DNA from: Paenarthrobacter sp. A20 | Lineage (GTDB): Bacteria > Actinomycetota > Actinomycetes > Actinomycetales > Micrococcaceae | Direction: 5' to 3' | Length of the DNA: 64,000 nucleotides | Assembly: GCF_024168825.1 (NCBI RefSeq) | Contig: NZ_JALJWH010000001.1 | Location: 1,302,001-1,366,000, forward strand | The notes under the pieces: generated by a model | Database searches by the model: none | Told to the model about the DNA's origin: nothing | Seen by the model: the letters and a program-made list of their open reading frames with translations, nothing else | Program-made: the position numbers and the translations under genes | Shown here: positions 1-8,821 of the stretch, piece by piece | Position numbering within the stretch: position 1 is the stretch's first letter | Layout of the letters: every line of letters starts with the position of its first letter

Positions 1-890
1 GCATGGTCGCGCCACTTTACCCCGGTGACCTCCCGGCAGTCCTTCCCGGAAAGAGGAGCAGGGAGCCTGACGCCATCGAAGCGGCCCAGCTTCTTGGTCC
101 GGGAGGCCTCGCGCGTGGTGATCTTTTGGGCTTCCGCTCCGGTGTGGATCCTGACGCCGGCGTCCACTGCCAGCGCCTCAAGCCGGCCCACGAGCTCGTG
201 GAACCCGCCCATCGGATACTGCACGCCGTCGCCCAGGTCCAAGGCACTCATCAAGTGGTACATGGCGGGAGCAGCTGCGGGGTTGGTGCCAAGGAAAACC
301 GCCGGGTATCCGAGGACCTGACGCAGAACAGGGTGCTGGAACCGCTGGGAGACGTACTTATCGAGGGGCGTCAGGAGCAGTTGCGCGAGCCTGGGCAAAC
401 TCCGCACCACCTCCGGATGGAGCAGTGCCTGCAATTTGGTGAACGGGTTATAGAGGAAAAAGCGTTCCGCCATCTCCGTCGTGTGCCTGGCGGAGGCGAG
501 GTAGGAGGTGAGCTCCTTCGCGCTGCCAGGCTCAACTCCCTCGAAAGTCTCCAAGACCTGATCGCTGCCCAAGGGGACCGTCAGGGGGTCCGGCCGCACG
601 CCGTCGTGGTTTGGTTCGCTGAAGACGCGGTACGCGGGACTGAGGGTGTGAAGGTCCAACTGTTCGGCAGCGCTGGTGCCGAGCAACCGGAAGAAGTGGT
701 CGAAGACTCCCGGCATCAGGTACCAGGAAGGGCCGGTGTCCCACCGGAAGCCGTTCCGTTCAAGGCTGCCCGCGCGCCCGCCAACCCGGTCGCGCTGCTC
801 GAGGAGCTGGACCTCGTGTCCTTCATGGGCGAGGAGTGCGGCCGTGGCAAGCCCCGCGATGCCACCGCCGATCACCACTGTCCGGGTCAT
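1..890 (-). CDS. crtI: Phytoene desaturase CrtI, 3' part cut by window edge
   Basis: FAD-dependent desaturase that introduces double bonds into phytoene to make lycopene at the membrane. Translating the minus strand from the ATG at 890 gives an N-terminal Rossmann dinucleotide-binding motif (VIGGGIAGLATA), then ERNGFRWDTGPSWYLMPG, typical of CrtI. About 296 codons are visible and the C-terminus lies beyond position 1. The start overlaps the crtB stop as ATGA (887-890), so it is translationally coupled as the last visible gene of idi-crtE-crtB-crtI. Later carotenoid genes (elongase, cyclase) would be expected to the left, outside the window. Confidence 0.93.
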   Translation of the reverse strand, partial: MTRTVVIGGGIAGLATAALLAHEGHEVQLLEQRDRVGGRAGSLERNGFRWDTGPSWYLMPGVFDHFFRLLGTSAAEQLDLHTLSPAYRVFSEPNHDGVRPDPLTVPLGSDQVLETFEGVEPGSAKELTSYLASARHTTEMAERFFLYNPFTKLQALLHPEVVRSLPRLAQLLLTPLDKYVSQRFQHPVLRQVLGYPAVFLGTNPAAAPAMYHLMSALDLGDGVQYPMGGFHELVGRLEALAVDAGVRIHTGAEAQKITTREASRTKKLGRFDGVRLPAPLSGKDCREVTGVKWRDH

Positions 891-1825
891 CGGTGCAACT
901 CCATCCAGGTAGAGGCGACCGCGCGGGCGGCGAGGCCGGCCTTCACGGCGTCCGGAACCCGCACCCGGTGGCGGTACAGCTCGTCCACGGTTGTCTGTTC
1001 AATCCGGTCCGTCAGTGCGGAGAACAGGGCCAGGGCGCTGCGGACTGCCGCCCGGGCGTCGCGCGGCAACAGCGGAATGACGGCGTTGGCATCGGCCAAT
1101 TGGGACCGGATGGTGCTGACCCATTCCATGCGATCGCGGTCCTCAAGGTGGTCCGAGGTGCCGAGGTAGCTGCGGCCCAAGCGGGTGGTGTCGTCGGCGA
1201 GGTCCCGCAGGAAGTTGATGTTTTGGAAAGCAGCGCCCAACCTGCTGGCACCATGCTGCAAAGCCGCTGCGTCGCCGTCGTCGATGTTCTCATCCCGCAT
1301 GAAGACGCGCAGGCACATCAGCCCCACCACCTCGGCGGAGCCGTGGACATAGCCGTCGTGGGCATCGGCATCGAAGCGGAGGGGTGCCGGCTGTTGCGAA
1401 GACGCGCGTGAGCCGGTGCCCTTGAGAGAGTCAGTGCGCTCGCCGAGGTCCATGCGCATGGAGTCAAAGAACGGATCGATGAGCGTGTCATCGATGCCCG
1501 CAGTCCGGGCCGTTTGGGCAAATGCATGGACGATGAGGTCGCTGCTGTAGCCGAGTTTGACGGCGCGGTGGGTCTCATCAATGAAGTGGGCCAAGGCGTC
1601 GCACTGTTCCTGGTAGCTGAGGCCGGCTTCGGCAGTGACGCCATCGACGAGTTCGTCCGCCACCCGCACCAGCGCATAAATATTGCGGACGTGTTGGCGG
1701 TGCCTTGGTCCCAGCAGCCTGCATGCCAGGCCGAAGGACGTGGAGTAGGCGGCGATGACCTGGTTGGCCGCGCGCTCGGCTGTCCGGGTGAAATGGATGA
1801 ACGAGGTTTCGGTGGCGACGCTCAT
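887..1825 (-). CDS. crtB: Phytoene synthase CrtB
   Basis: Condenses two geranylgeranyl diphosphates head-to-head into phytoene, the first committed carotenoid step. The 312-residue protein is a normal length for the squalene/phytoene synthase family. It carries both Asp-rich Mg-diphosphate motifs: DELVDG near residue 57 and FLRDLADD around residue 206. Starts at ATG 1825, overlapping the stop of the upstream prenyl synthase by four bases (ATGA), and itself overlaps crtI the same way. Operon position and motifs make the assignment firm. Confidence 0.95.
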   Translation of the reverse strand: MSVATETSFIHFTRTAERAANQVIAAYSTSFGLACRLLGPRHRQHVRNIYALVRVADELVDGVTAEAGLSYQEQCDALAHFIDETHRAVKLGYSSDLIVHAFAQTARTAGIDDTLIDPFFDSMRMDLGERTDSLKGTGSRASSQQPAPLRFDADAHDGYVHGSAEVVGLMCLRVFMRDENIDDGDAAALQHGASRLGAAFQNINFLRDLADDTTRLGRSYLGTSDHLEDRDRMEWVSTIRSQLADANAVIPLLPRDARAAVRSALALFSALTDRIEQTTVDELYRHRVRVPDAVKAGLAARAVASTWMELHR

Positions 1826-2916
1826 GATTGCCGTCCTTCCAGCTGCCCCGCAAGGTCAAGCAGTACATTGCGTGCGCCCGGCGGAATCGTGCTTGTCAGC
1901 AGTGTGTTGAAGGCCTGTACCTGGTCTTCGATGAGGCCCTGGACAAAGGCTTCCGCCCCGCAGTCGCTGAGGTGCCGGCGAACATGCTCGCCTTCGTTGC
2001 CATTTAGCCTGGGCCTGCCGAAGTAGGGCTCGATGTCCGGCCACGTGCTGGTGGTGCGGGCATGGGCGATGATGGCGGTTTCCTTGCCTTCCCGGAGGTC
2101 CGAAAAAGGATCTTTGCCGTGGCGGCGGGGATCTCCGAACGTGGACAGGAGGTCGTCCTGGAGTTGGAACGCGAGCCCCAGATGCCGGCCTGCAGTTGCC
2201 AGGGCAGTCTCGACGGCGAAGTCGGCGCCGGCCAGGGTCGCGGCCGCCCGCAGCGGGAGTTCGAAAGTATAGGTGGCGGTCTTGTAGCCGCACATGACCA
2301 GGATGGTCTCGAGGTCCGGGGCAATGATGCCGTCGCCCAGGCCGACATCCAGTTGCTCACCGGCAACGGTCTCGTTGATGGTGTGTTCCAGGAGGTCCAG
2401 CAGGCGCAGACGCGGTTCCCGGGGTAGATCGGCACGCGCAAAGGCTTGGTGCGTGGCGGCGAGCAGCATGTCACCCATCAGTATCCCGCCGGTTTGTGCC
2501 CAGTGCAGTCCGCTTCCGCTGCGTGCGCCATGGGTGTTGTCCGGGAGTTCGCCGGCCTCCGCGAGGAGGGAACCAATCAGGTTCGGGTGCCCGCGGCGGA
2601 CGAGGTCGCCGTCGATCACGTCATCGTGGAGGAGGAAGGCATAGTGGAGGAGTTCGACGGCGGCGGCGATGTTGATGGCGGTTTCGCGCTGTTTGGAGCC
2701 GGCCTGTTCCAGGGCGTCGAACATTTCCATGAGCAGCAAGGGCCGGACGAACTTGCCGCCGAGCACATTCCGGCCTGCCAGCGCCCATAGCCGTGCGAAG
2801 TTGGGGCCATAGGCCGCTGCCGCGCTGGCCCTCTTGCCGATAAGTCCGCCCAGTTCGTTTTCGATGGCGGCGCAGAGATCGGTACGGCTTCGAATGGCGC
2901 CGGAGGTGACGGTCAT
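1822..2916 (-). CDS. crtE: Geranylgeranyl diphosphate synthase (polyprenyl synthetase)
   Basis: Elongates allylic diphosphates with IPP to geranylgeranyl diphosphate, the CrtB substrate. The 364-residue protein shows the first Asp-rich motif (LLHDDVIDGDLVRRG) about 100 residues in, and the second (FQLQDDLLSTFGD) about 250 residues in, as in class I trans-prenyltransferases. Coupled by ATGA overlaps to idi upstream and crtB downstream. The equivalent in Corynebacterium is called idsA or crtE. Product chain length is inferred from context. Confidence 0.93.
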   Translation of the reverse strand: MTVTSGAIRSRTDLCAAIENELGGLIGKRASAAAAYGPNFARLWALAGRNVLGGKFVRPLLLMEMFDALEQAGSKQRETAINIAAAVELLHYAFLLHDDVIDGDLVRRGHPNLIGSLLAEAGELPDNTHGARSGSGLHWAQTGGILMGDMLLAATHQAFARADLPREPRLRLLDLLEHTINETVAGEQLDVGLGDGIIAPDLETILVMCGYKTATYTFELPLRAAATLAGADFAVETALATAGRHLGLAFQLQDDLLSTFGDPRRHGKDPFSDLREGKETAIIAHARTTSTWPDIEPYFGRPRLNGNEGEHVRRHLSDCGAEAFVQGLIEDQVQAFNTLLTSTIPPGARNVLLDLAGQLEGRQS

Positions 2917-3467
2917 GCGTCGGCCCCAGCTTGGAGGGGCAACGCGCGCGCTTTGAGGAGCTGCGGGAACTGCAGCCCGAGCCAGGGGCTGAAAGCGGAC
3001 GGCGTGTGCTCCAAAGCGTCAGCGAGCAGCGAGGGCGAAATCCAGGCCCAGTCAGCGACCTCGGCGGGATTCGGGTGCAGTGCGCCGCTGATCCGGGCCA
3101 CAAAGACGGGGCACACTTCGTTCTCCACGATGCCCGTGGGGTCCACCGCCCGGTAGCGGAAATCGGGGAGGACGAGTTCGATCCGGTTCGCGTCCACCCC
3201 GAGTTCGAACTGCGCACGCCGCAGCACGGCGTCTTCGAAGTCTTCGCCCGGTCCAGGGTGTCCGCAGAAGCTGTTGGTCCAGACTCCCGGCCAGGTCTTC
3301 TTCTCAGGTGAACGGCGGGTCAGGAGAATTTCGCCGGCCTCGTTGAGCAGGTAGCAGGAAAAGGCCAGATGGAGTGGGGTTTCCAGTGTGTGCACACTGC
3401 TCTTCGGGGACTCCCCGATGGGAGCTCCGGCGTCATCAAGGAGGACCACCATCTCTGTCGCGTTCAT
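2913..3467 (-). CDS. idi: Isopentenyl-diphosphate delta-isomerase, type I
   Basis: Interconverts IPP and DMAPP, supplying the starter for the carotenoid operon. A Nudix-fold protein of 184 residues. The conserved active-site Cys lies in SFCGHPGPGE, followed by the Nudix helix region, and the second conserved segment is ENEVCPVF. I chose ATG 3467 (protein starts MNATEM) because GGAGGAAGG sits just upstream; an in-frame start at 3485 would add six residues. First gene of the crt operon, divergent from the MarR gene. Confidence 0.93.
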   Translation of the reverse strand: MNATEMVVLLDDAGAPIGESPKSSVHTLETPLHLAFSCYLLNEAGEILLTRRSPEKKTWPGVWTNSFCGHPGPGEDFEDAVLRRAQFELGVDANRIELVLPDFRYRAVDPTGIVENEVCPVFVARISGALHPNPAEVADWAWISPSLLADALEHTPSAFSPWLGLQFPQLLKARALPLQAGADA

Positions 3468-3512
3468 CTTGCGCCTTCCTCCCACACCCTGTGCCTTAGA
3501 GAAACTTGAATA

Positions 3513-3527
3513 TTGCTAGACAAGCTA
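3513..3527. promoter_or_regulatory. Candidate MarR/CrtR operator between crt operon and marR
   Basis: The only conspicuous dyad in the 104-base divergent intergenic region: two CTAG tetramers separated by five bases (CTAGACAAGCTAG, 3515-3527), flanked by AT-rich sequence. CTAG is rare in high-GC genomes, so a pair here stands out. A MarR dimer encoded next door is the obvious candidate binder; this is inference. Confidence 0.4.
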
Positions 3528-3571
3528 GAAGAAAGGCTACCATGTAGGAAGTTAGGTGTAACATACTCAAC

Positions 3572-4153
3572 ATGTCCAGTCCAGAACAGATTCCTGAAGA
3601 AGCCGGGACCCCGGTTTCCTTCGGGATTTACCATTTGGACGCCAATGATCCGAACCACGAACTGGTGGATCGCTCAGGTCTGTCCGAATCTGATGTTGAG
3701 CAGATCAGTGACCTCATGGCTGCACTGGGAAGACTGCGAGAGGCCGAACAGCGACTCTCCGACGCCTCACTGCGGTACATGAAACTCAACCAATCAGACA
3801 TGCGCGCACTGCATTACCTGATCATCTGCGCCAACCATGGCGTGATTGCCACCCCTGGCGCAATAGCCGCCCAGCTTCACATTTCGACGGCGTCCACCAC
3901 CAAGCTGCTTGATCGGCTGGAACGCGCGGGCCACGTCACGCGACACGCCCACCCCTCCGACCGCCGCGCGCTTGCCATCGCCATCACGCCCGCAACGCAC
4001 GACGCTGCTATGCGGACAGTCGGGCGGCAGCAGGCCAAGCGTTTTCTGGCTGCGGCCCGACTGACGCCCGCGGAACGTGAAACGGTGATGCGCTTCCTGG
4101 ACGACATGGCCCGGGAAATCGAAGTGACCGAAGAGGCATGGGCAGGGAGCTAG
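3572..4153 (+). CDS. MarR family regulator divergent from carotenoid operon (CrtR-like)
   Basis: A 193-residue winged-helix protein. The central region (LHISTASTTKLLDRLERAG, then HPSDRRALAI) is the MarR recognition helix and wing. About 60 extra residues precede the domain. Known precedent: in Corynebacterium glutamicum, the MarR protein CrtR is encoded divergently from the crt operon, represses it and responds to geranylgeranyl diphosphate. Same arrangement here, so the same role is inferred. A TAACAT hexamer at 3559 lies very close to the ATG, so the transcript could have a very short leader. Confidence 0.85.
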   Translation: MSSPEQIPEEAGTPVSFGIYHLDANDPNHELVDRSGLSESDVEQISDLMAALGRLREAEQRLSDASLRYMKLNQSDMRALHYLIICANHGVIATPGAIAAQLHISTASTTKLLDRLERAGHVTRHAHPSDRRALAIAITPATHDAAMRTVGRQQAKRFLAAARLTPAERETVMRFLDDMAREIEVTEEAWAGS

Positions 4154-4172
4154 CCAGCTACTGCAGCGAGGG

Positions 4173-4991
4173 CTAGTACAGGAAGATCGGCAGCCACTCC
4201 CGGTTGTGGGCGTGCACCAGCGCCAGGAACAACACGAAGTCAAAAAGCAGGTGCACCGACACCACGTAGGTGAACGACTTGGTCAGCTTGAACGTGTGGC
4301 CCTGCAGCAGTGCGAAGGGGAACGTCAGCAAGGGACCCCAGGATTGGTAGCCGATCTCCCAGAGGAATGAGGAGAACACCACGGCCTGCAGGAGGTTGGC
4401 CAGCCAATCCGGGAAGTGCTGGCGGAGCAGGGTGAACGTGGTGCAGATGAAGAATAACTCGTCCCAGATCCCCACGGCATTGACGCCAACGAAGAGCCGC
4501 CAGAAGACGTCGGGATCGGAAGCATCGGGCCAGTTTTGGTACACGCCGGTGCTGATCAGGTAGACGGGAAGAATGAAGTAGCCCAGTGCCACTACGCCAA
4601 CCAGGTACAACTTTGCGGCCAACGGCCACTTACGGCCGGTGTTGACGGGGAACTTGATGATGTCTTCGCGATACACGAAGCGGGACACCAGCCAGGGCAC
4701 CACGACAGCCAGCGCCAGCGCACCACCCATGAGGGCCATGTGTTCGGTGCTGAGGTCCGCGTTGAGGGGGACCTGGCTGAAGATGAACATGCCCGCAGCT
4801 ATCAACGCGAGGTGACGCATCAACCGGTAGTCGATGAAAGCGGCCGTGACGACACCCGCGAGCAGCAGGCCGTACCCGAGAAGCTCGTTGCCAAAGGCGA
4901 AGAGCGGTACACCGGATAAGGAAAGCAACGCTGCGGGCAACAGTTTCCAGCTGACCGCGGTGCGGGATGCTTCCGTTGAGATGGACGTCAC
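4173..4991 (-). CDS. CPBP-family intramembrane protease-like membrane protein
   Basis: A 272-residue polytopic protein with about eight hydrophobic segments. The later segments carry GIWDELFFICTTFTLLRQ and SVHLLFDFVLF, which resemble motif 1 (usually EExxxR) and the H-containing last motif of the CPBP (CAAX prenyl protease/bacteriocin-processing) family. Here the first motif reads DE rather than EE and lacks the usual Arg, so peptidase activity is uncertain. The start is GTG at 4991 with a G-run close to it. It is convergent with the MarR gene and not part of the crt operon. Substrate unknown. Confidence 0.6.
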   Translation of the reverse strand: MTSISTEASRTAVSWKLLPAALLSLSGVPLFAFGNELLGYGLLLAGVVTAAFIDYRLMRHLALIAAGMFIFSQVPLNADLSTEHMALMGGALALAVVVPWLVSRFVYREDIIKFPVNTGRKWPLAAKLYLVGVVALGYFILPVYLISTGVYQNWPDASDPDVFWRLFVGVNAVGIWDELFFICTTFTLLRQHFPDWLANLLQAVVFSSFLWEIGYQSWGPLLTFPFALLQGHTFKLTKSFTYVVSVHLLFDFVLFLALVHAHNREWLPIFLY

Positions 4992-5164
4992 CCCCTAAGC
5001 ATCTCAGGGCTTGTGGCGCTGCGACACGGTTTTGCGCGTCTGGAAAAGCGCACCGCCACAACGTCGGAGGGTTCTTCTGTATTATTCGTGACAGGGCCCA
5101 CAGATGGGTCGGTCGGGTAGTTGTCTGGCTCAGCCAGCGGGGGATACACATAAAGGAATAGCCG

Positions 5165-6304
5165 ATGGCTCAAGAAGAGGGCTCTCTCTCACCGGACGGC
5201 GGTGCGGAATCCGTACGCCCGAACGGCGTTGACGCGTCACCGCCCGCTGGGGCGACCGTATCTGCTGAAACGACCGCGTCTGCCGCAGCGACCATGCGCG
5301 AGCAGGTGAAGGACATTATCGAGTCCATCCTTGCCGATTCTGAACCGCGCAGCGAAGGCGCCAGAATCAAGCTCCGCGAGTTGGTGGAAGCAAATCCGGA
5401 CGATCCTGCGGGGGCCCTGCTGGAGCACCTGCTGGAAACGCGCAAGGAGCCTTCATCGGCAGCCGCCGTCCCCGTTCAACTTGAATCCTCCAGCGTCCAC
5501 CTTGAGTCCGTTGGCGCCGCCCGGACCGTTTCAGTCCCCGTCAGCCACGAGGTGCGCGAAGGTATCCAGGCGATCCTCGCGGACAAGCTCCTCCTGACGG
5601 CCTTCCAACCTGTCCATGCACTCCCAACCGGCGATGTGGTTGGCGTGGAAGCATTGACAAGGTTCGTCGGAGAAGATGGTGCCGGCGCCGACGTCTGGTT
5701 CAACGAGGCTGCTGCCGCTGGGCTGGGGACCGAGTTGGAGATTGCTGCGCTGCACTGCGCGCTGACGGCGGCGCACGACGTCCCGGACAACATGTCTGTT
5801 GCACTGAACCTCACTCCGGCAACTTCCAGTGACCCGAGGGTGCGGAACCTGCTGGCCGCCGCGTCCCTCGCCCCGGACCGGATCATTGTTGAACTGACCG
5901 GCAGCCTGGCGGATGTTGAGGCCCAAACCGGCAACGACGGACTGGGGCCGCTGCGCACACTCGGCCTGCGGGTAGCCATCAGCGCATCCGGCGCAGCTTT
6001 GGTCTCCTTGGAGCGGGTGGAACAACTGCGCCCCGACATCATCAAACTGGACCGGCACCTGATTGAGGGCATCGAAGGCAGCGAGGGGCAACGGATCCGG
6101 GCCCGGGCCATCGTTGAGCTTGCCAGGGAGATCGGTGCCGAAGTCATTGCAGTCGGCGTCGAAACCGCGGAAGAACTCCAGGAAGTCACCGCGCTCAAGA
6201 TCACCGCAGCCCAGGGATACCTCTTGGGACGCCCTTCGGTTCACCCCCTGGACTGGTCGGCTTGGAGCATCCGCGCGCAAGCGGAAGCCCAGCCTGCAGG
6301 CTAG
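5165..6304 (+). CDS. Degenerate EAL-domain protein
   Basis: A 379-residue soluble protein: an acidic, Ala/Ser-rich N-terminal ~125 residues, then an EAL (c-di-GMP phosphodiesterase) fold. Retained: EAL itself (VEALTRF, 162-164), the Asn of ALNLTP (215), Glu in VELTG (243), Lys in IKLDRHL (294) and Gln in AAQGY (350). Lost: the DDFG metal-binding loop, which reads AISASGAA (271-278), and the first Glu of the usual AEGVE, here AVGVET. Hydrolysis is therefore unlikely; a nucleotide-binding or regulatory role is inferred. RBS AAAGGA precedes the ATG. Confidence 0.8.
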   Translation: MAQEEGSLSPDGGAESVRPNGVDASPPAGATVSAETTASAAATMREQVKDIIESILADSEPRSEGARIKLRELVEANPDDPAGALLEHLLETRKEPSSAAAVPVQLESSSVHLESVGAARTVSVPVSHEVREGIQAILADKLLLTAFQPVHALPTGDVVGVEALTRFVGEDGAGADVWFNEAAAAGLGTELEIAALHCALTAAHDVPDNMSVALNLTPATSSDPRVRNLLAAASLAPDRIIVELTGSLADVEAQTGNDGLGPLRTLGLRVAISASGAALVSLERVEQLRPDIIKLDRHLIEGIEGSEGQRIRARAIVELAREIGAEVIAVGVETAEELQEVTALKITAAQGYLLGRPSVHPLDWSAWSIRAQAEAQPAG

Positions 6305-7185
6305 GTGTCCGCGATGTGCCGGGGATCGTTGCCAACGAACGTTCCGGGAGGCATCCCGGCGCCAAAGACAGGGCCCGGGTCCGGTCGCTTGGGGTGACGG
6401 CCGTCGTCGGCATTCCGCTGCGTCAGGCGGCGCACCACCCACGGAAAGAGGTGTTCGCGCGCCCAGACGATGTCGTCCGCCCGTGCTTCGCGCCAGTTGC
6501 GCTCGGGCAGGGGTTTAGGCGTTAGGGGCTCCAAGGAATGTGGGACATTCAGGGTATCGAGCACCATGGTGGCGATGGTGTGCTGCCCCAGCGGCGAGAA
6601 ATGCAGCCGATCCGGGTCCCACATCCGGGGATCGGTGAGTCGGCGCAGCGCCCACAGATCCGCCACCACAGCGTCATGGCGGGCAGCTACTACCCGGATG
6701 TTCTCGTTGTAGATGGCAACCTTGCCGCGGGCCAGGCCCAACACCGGGGTAGCGCCCCAGTCCGGCCCGGTGAACAGCAGGATGGCGGCGCCGGTGGAGG
6801 CAAGTTCTGCCACGCCTGCGTCCAGTTCCAGCGCGAGTTTGTCGGGGTCGCTCCTATGGAAGAGCAGGTCATTGCCGCCGGCGTTGAGGGTGATCAGATC
6901 CGGCTTGAGGTCCAGTGCCGGGCCCACTTGCTCTTCGAGGATCTGATGGAGCAGGCGTCCGCTGATCGCCAGGTTCGCATAGGCGAAATCATCGTGACCG
7001 GCGCTCAATTCTTCCGCCACCCGGTCCGCCCACCCGCGGAGGCCGCCGGGGCTCCGCGGCTCCGGATCGCCTAAACCCTCGGTGAACGAGTCGCCCAAAG
7101 CCACATAACGGCTCCACGGGTGCAGGCCGGCCCCGAAGCTGCCGGAACCGCCCTGTGACCATCCATTGGCACTCTGGGCGTTCAT
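6301..7185 (-). CDS. SGNH/GDSL-family hydrolase
   Basis: A 294-residue serine esterase or lipase-like hydrolase. Block I is YVALGDSFTEG with the nucleophile near residue 33; block III is NAGGNDLLF; block V is DPDRLHFSPLGQHT, giving the catalytic Asp and His. No signal peptide is evident, so it is probably cytoplasmic. Its stop codon shares the CTAG at 6301-6304 with the stop of the convergent EAL gene. Substrate cannot be read from sequence. Confidence 0.88.
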   Translation of the reverse strand: MNAQSANGWSQGGSGSFGAGLHPWSRYVALGDSFTEGLGDPEPRSPGGLRGWADRVAEELSAGHDDFAYANLAISGRLLHQILEEQVGPALDLKPDLITLNAGGNDLLFHRSDPDKLALELDAGVAELASTGAAILLFTGPDWGATPVLGLARGKVAIYNENIRVVAARHDAVVADLWALRRLTDPRMWDPDRLHFSPLGQHTIATMVLDTLNVPHSLEPLTPKPLPERNWREARADDIVWAREHLFPWVVRRLTQRNADDGRHPKRPDPGPVFGAGMPPGTFVGNDPRHIADT

Positions 7186-7232
7186 CCCCCCATAGTGCGC
7201 TTAGTCGACCCGCTGCGCCATGGGTGGAGTGG

Positions 7233-7997
7233 CTAGATCCACTGTGGCGCTGCCGGTGTGATGCTGTTGTTGTTGGGTCCGGTTGCTGTGACGCCCGTAG
7301 TTCCGCGGCCGGTGGCCCATTCGACGACGGCGGGAAGGGAGCCGGTGATGATCGTCGGGTCCGTGGCGGTGGTGTCGCCGAACGTGAGGTCGGTGCCGTT
7401 CCCGGCAGTGTTGGTGGCCTTGATGACGAGTCCGGTGTCTGTGCCGCGGGTTTTCCAGGCGCCGGTGATGTCTTTGAGCAGACGTTCGAGGACGAGGGCT
7501 GGGATGTCGTTGAACGTGGCTCCGTTGTCCAGGTCAATGGCGTGGATCCAGACTTCGCGGGTGCGCATCCACACGGTTTCCGAGGCGGGGACTGTGCGGC
7601 CTTGGGCGGTGCGGACTTCGTTGGCCCAGTTCGCGTCGGGCAGGTCGCGCCATTCGACGGACAGGTGCACCGCGGAGTGGTCGAACAGGTTCCGCAACGC
7701 AATCGGAGACAGGGTCGCGCCGAAGTTGATTTCGTGGTTCCGCGCCTCGGGGGAGGGATACATGGGCGTTTCGACGCCGGTGGCAGCCCATTCGATCAGG
7801 CGTGCGATTGCACGGGCGTTGTAGCCGACGTGTGCCACGACGTGGCGGCGGGTCCAGTCCGGAAGGCGGGTGCCGCCGTCGAGCTCTGCATCGGTGAGTT
7901 CGTTGAGTTTGCGGGCGAAGAACGCGGTGCCCCGCCGCGCCTGCAGGAGGTCTTCCTGCAGGCCCGGATCGGTGGCGAGGTCGTGGCGGGCTGCCAT
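7233..7997 (-). CDS. Mycothiol-dependent maleylpyruvate isomerase
   Basis: Isomerises maleylpyruvate, the ring-cleavage product of gentisate, to fumarylpyruvate, using mycothiol as cofactor in the cytosol. The 254-residue DinB/MDMPI-fold protein shows the expected Zn-ligand pattern: His56 in VVAHVGYN, then Glu148 and His152 in REVWIHAIDL. Last gene of the leftward gentisate operon; its ATG overlaps the upstream hydrolase stop by one base (TGATG). Glutathione-independent isomerases of this family are typical of actinobacteria. Confidence 0.9.
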   Translation of the reverse strand: MAARHDLATDPGLQEDLLQARRGTAFFARKLNELTDAELDGGTRLPDWTRRHVVAHVGYNARAIARLIEWAATGVETPMYPSPEARNHEINFGATLSPIALRNLFDHSAVHLSVEWRDLPDANWANEVRTAQGRTVPASETVWMRTREVWIHAIDLDNGATFNDIPALVLERLLKDITGAWKTRGTDTGLVIKATNTAGNGTDLTFGDTTATDPTIITGSLPAVVEWATGRGTTGVTATGPNNNSITPAAPQWI

Positions 7998-8821
7998 CAG
8001 GCTTCCTTGACCACGCGGTTGTTCAGTTGGCCCAGGCCCTCGATGGTGGTGACCAGGAGCTGGCCTTCCTGCAGGTACCTTTTGGGGTCCTGGGCGTGGC
8101 CGACACCGCCGGGGGTGCCGGTCGCGATCACGTCACCGGGGTTCAAGGTGATGATCGTGGAAATATACGAGACCAGGAACTCCGGAGTGAAGACGAGGTC
8201 GCCGGTGGGGGTGGACTGCTGGATTTCGCCGTCCACGGCGGAGGTCATGAGCGGGCCGGCGGTGAATTCGTCGCGGGTGACCAGGGCCGGGCCGAACGGG
8301 GTGGAGTTCTCCCACGTCTTGCCCTGCAGCCACTGGATGGTGCGGAACTGGTAGTCCCGCATGCTGATGTCGTTCAGGACCGCGTAGCCGGCGATGTGGT
8401 CGGCGGCGTCTGCCTCGGCGATGCGGCGGCCCTTTTTGCCGATGATGACGGCGAGTTCGGCTTCCCAGTCCACGGTGTCCGATTCCTGCGGCAACGCCAG
8501 GTCATCATTCGGGCCGATCAGCGATTCCTGGTACTTGGCGAACAGGGTGGGGTGTTCGGGGATGTCCCGGCCCATTTCCTTGATGTGGTTGCGGTAGTTG
8601 TGGCCCACGCAGATGATCTTTCCCGGTGCGGGCACGACGGCGGCCAGGTCCGCGCCGTCGGCCGCGTGCGTTGCGCCGTTGGCCGCCGCAGCGGTGGTTT
8701 CCCAGGCGGGGTCCGCCAGCAGCGCGCCGACATCGGCGAAGCCTGGGATTTCGGTGAGGGTGTCGCCGTCCTGACGGACGGCCTTGGTTCCGGTTTCGGT
8801 GCGGAGGGTGAGGAGTCTCAT
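7997..8821 (-). CDS. Fumarylpyruvate hydrolase (FAH family)
   Basis: Splits fumarylpyruvate into fumarate and pyruvate, ending the gentisate pathway. The 274-residue protein has the FAH C-terminal catalytic domain: DWEAELAVIIGKKGRRI with metal-binding acidic residues, GYAVLNDISMRDYQF, and ATGTPGGVG near the end. The N-terminal ~55 residues are the short variable domain seen in this subfamily. It lies immediately after the dioxygenase stop with no gap. Family-level assignment is firm; substrate comes from the operon. Confidence 0.9.
   Translation of the reverse strand: MRLLTLRTETGTKAVRQDGDTLTEIPGFADVGALLADPAWETTAAAANGATHAADGADLAAVVPAPGKIICVGHNYRNHIKEMGRDIPEHPTLFAKYQESLIGPNDDLALPQESDTVDWEAELAVIIGKKGRRIAEADAADHIAGYAVLNDISMRDYQFRTIQWLQGKTWENSTPFGPALVTRDEFTAGPLMTSAVDGEIQQSTPTGDLVFTPEFLVSYISTIITLNPGDVIATGTPGGVGHAQDPKRYLQEGQLLVTTIEGLGQLNNRVVKEA

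Noticed and set aside
3..1169. Long plus-strand open frame opposite crtI and crtB
   Set aside because: It is antisense to clear CrtI/CrtB motifs, is Arg/Ala/Gly-rich and shows no domain; such shadows are common in high-GC DNA.
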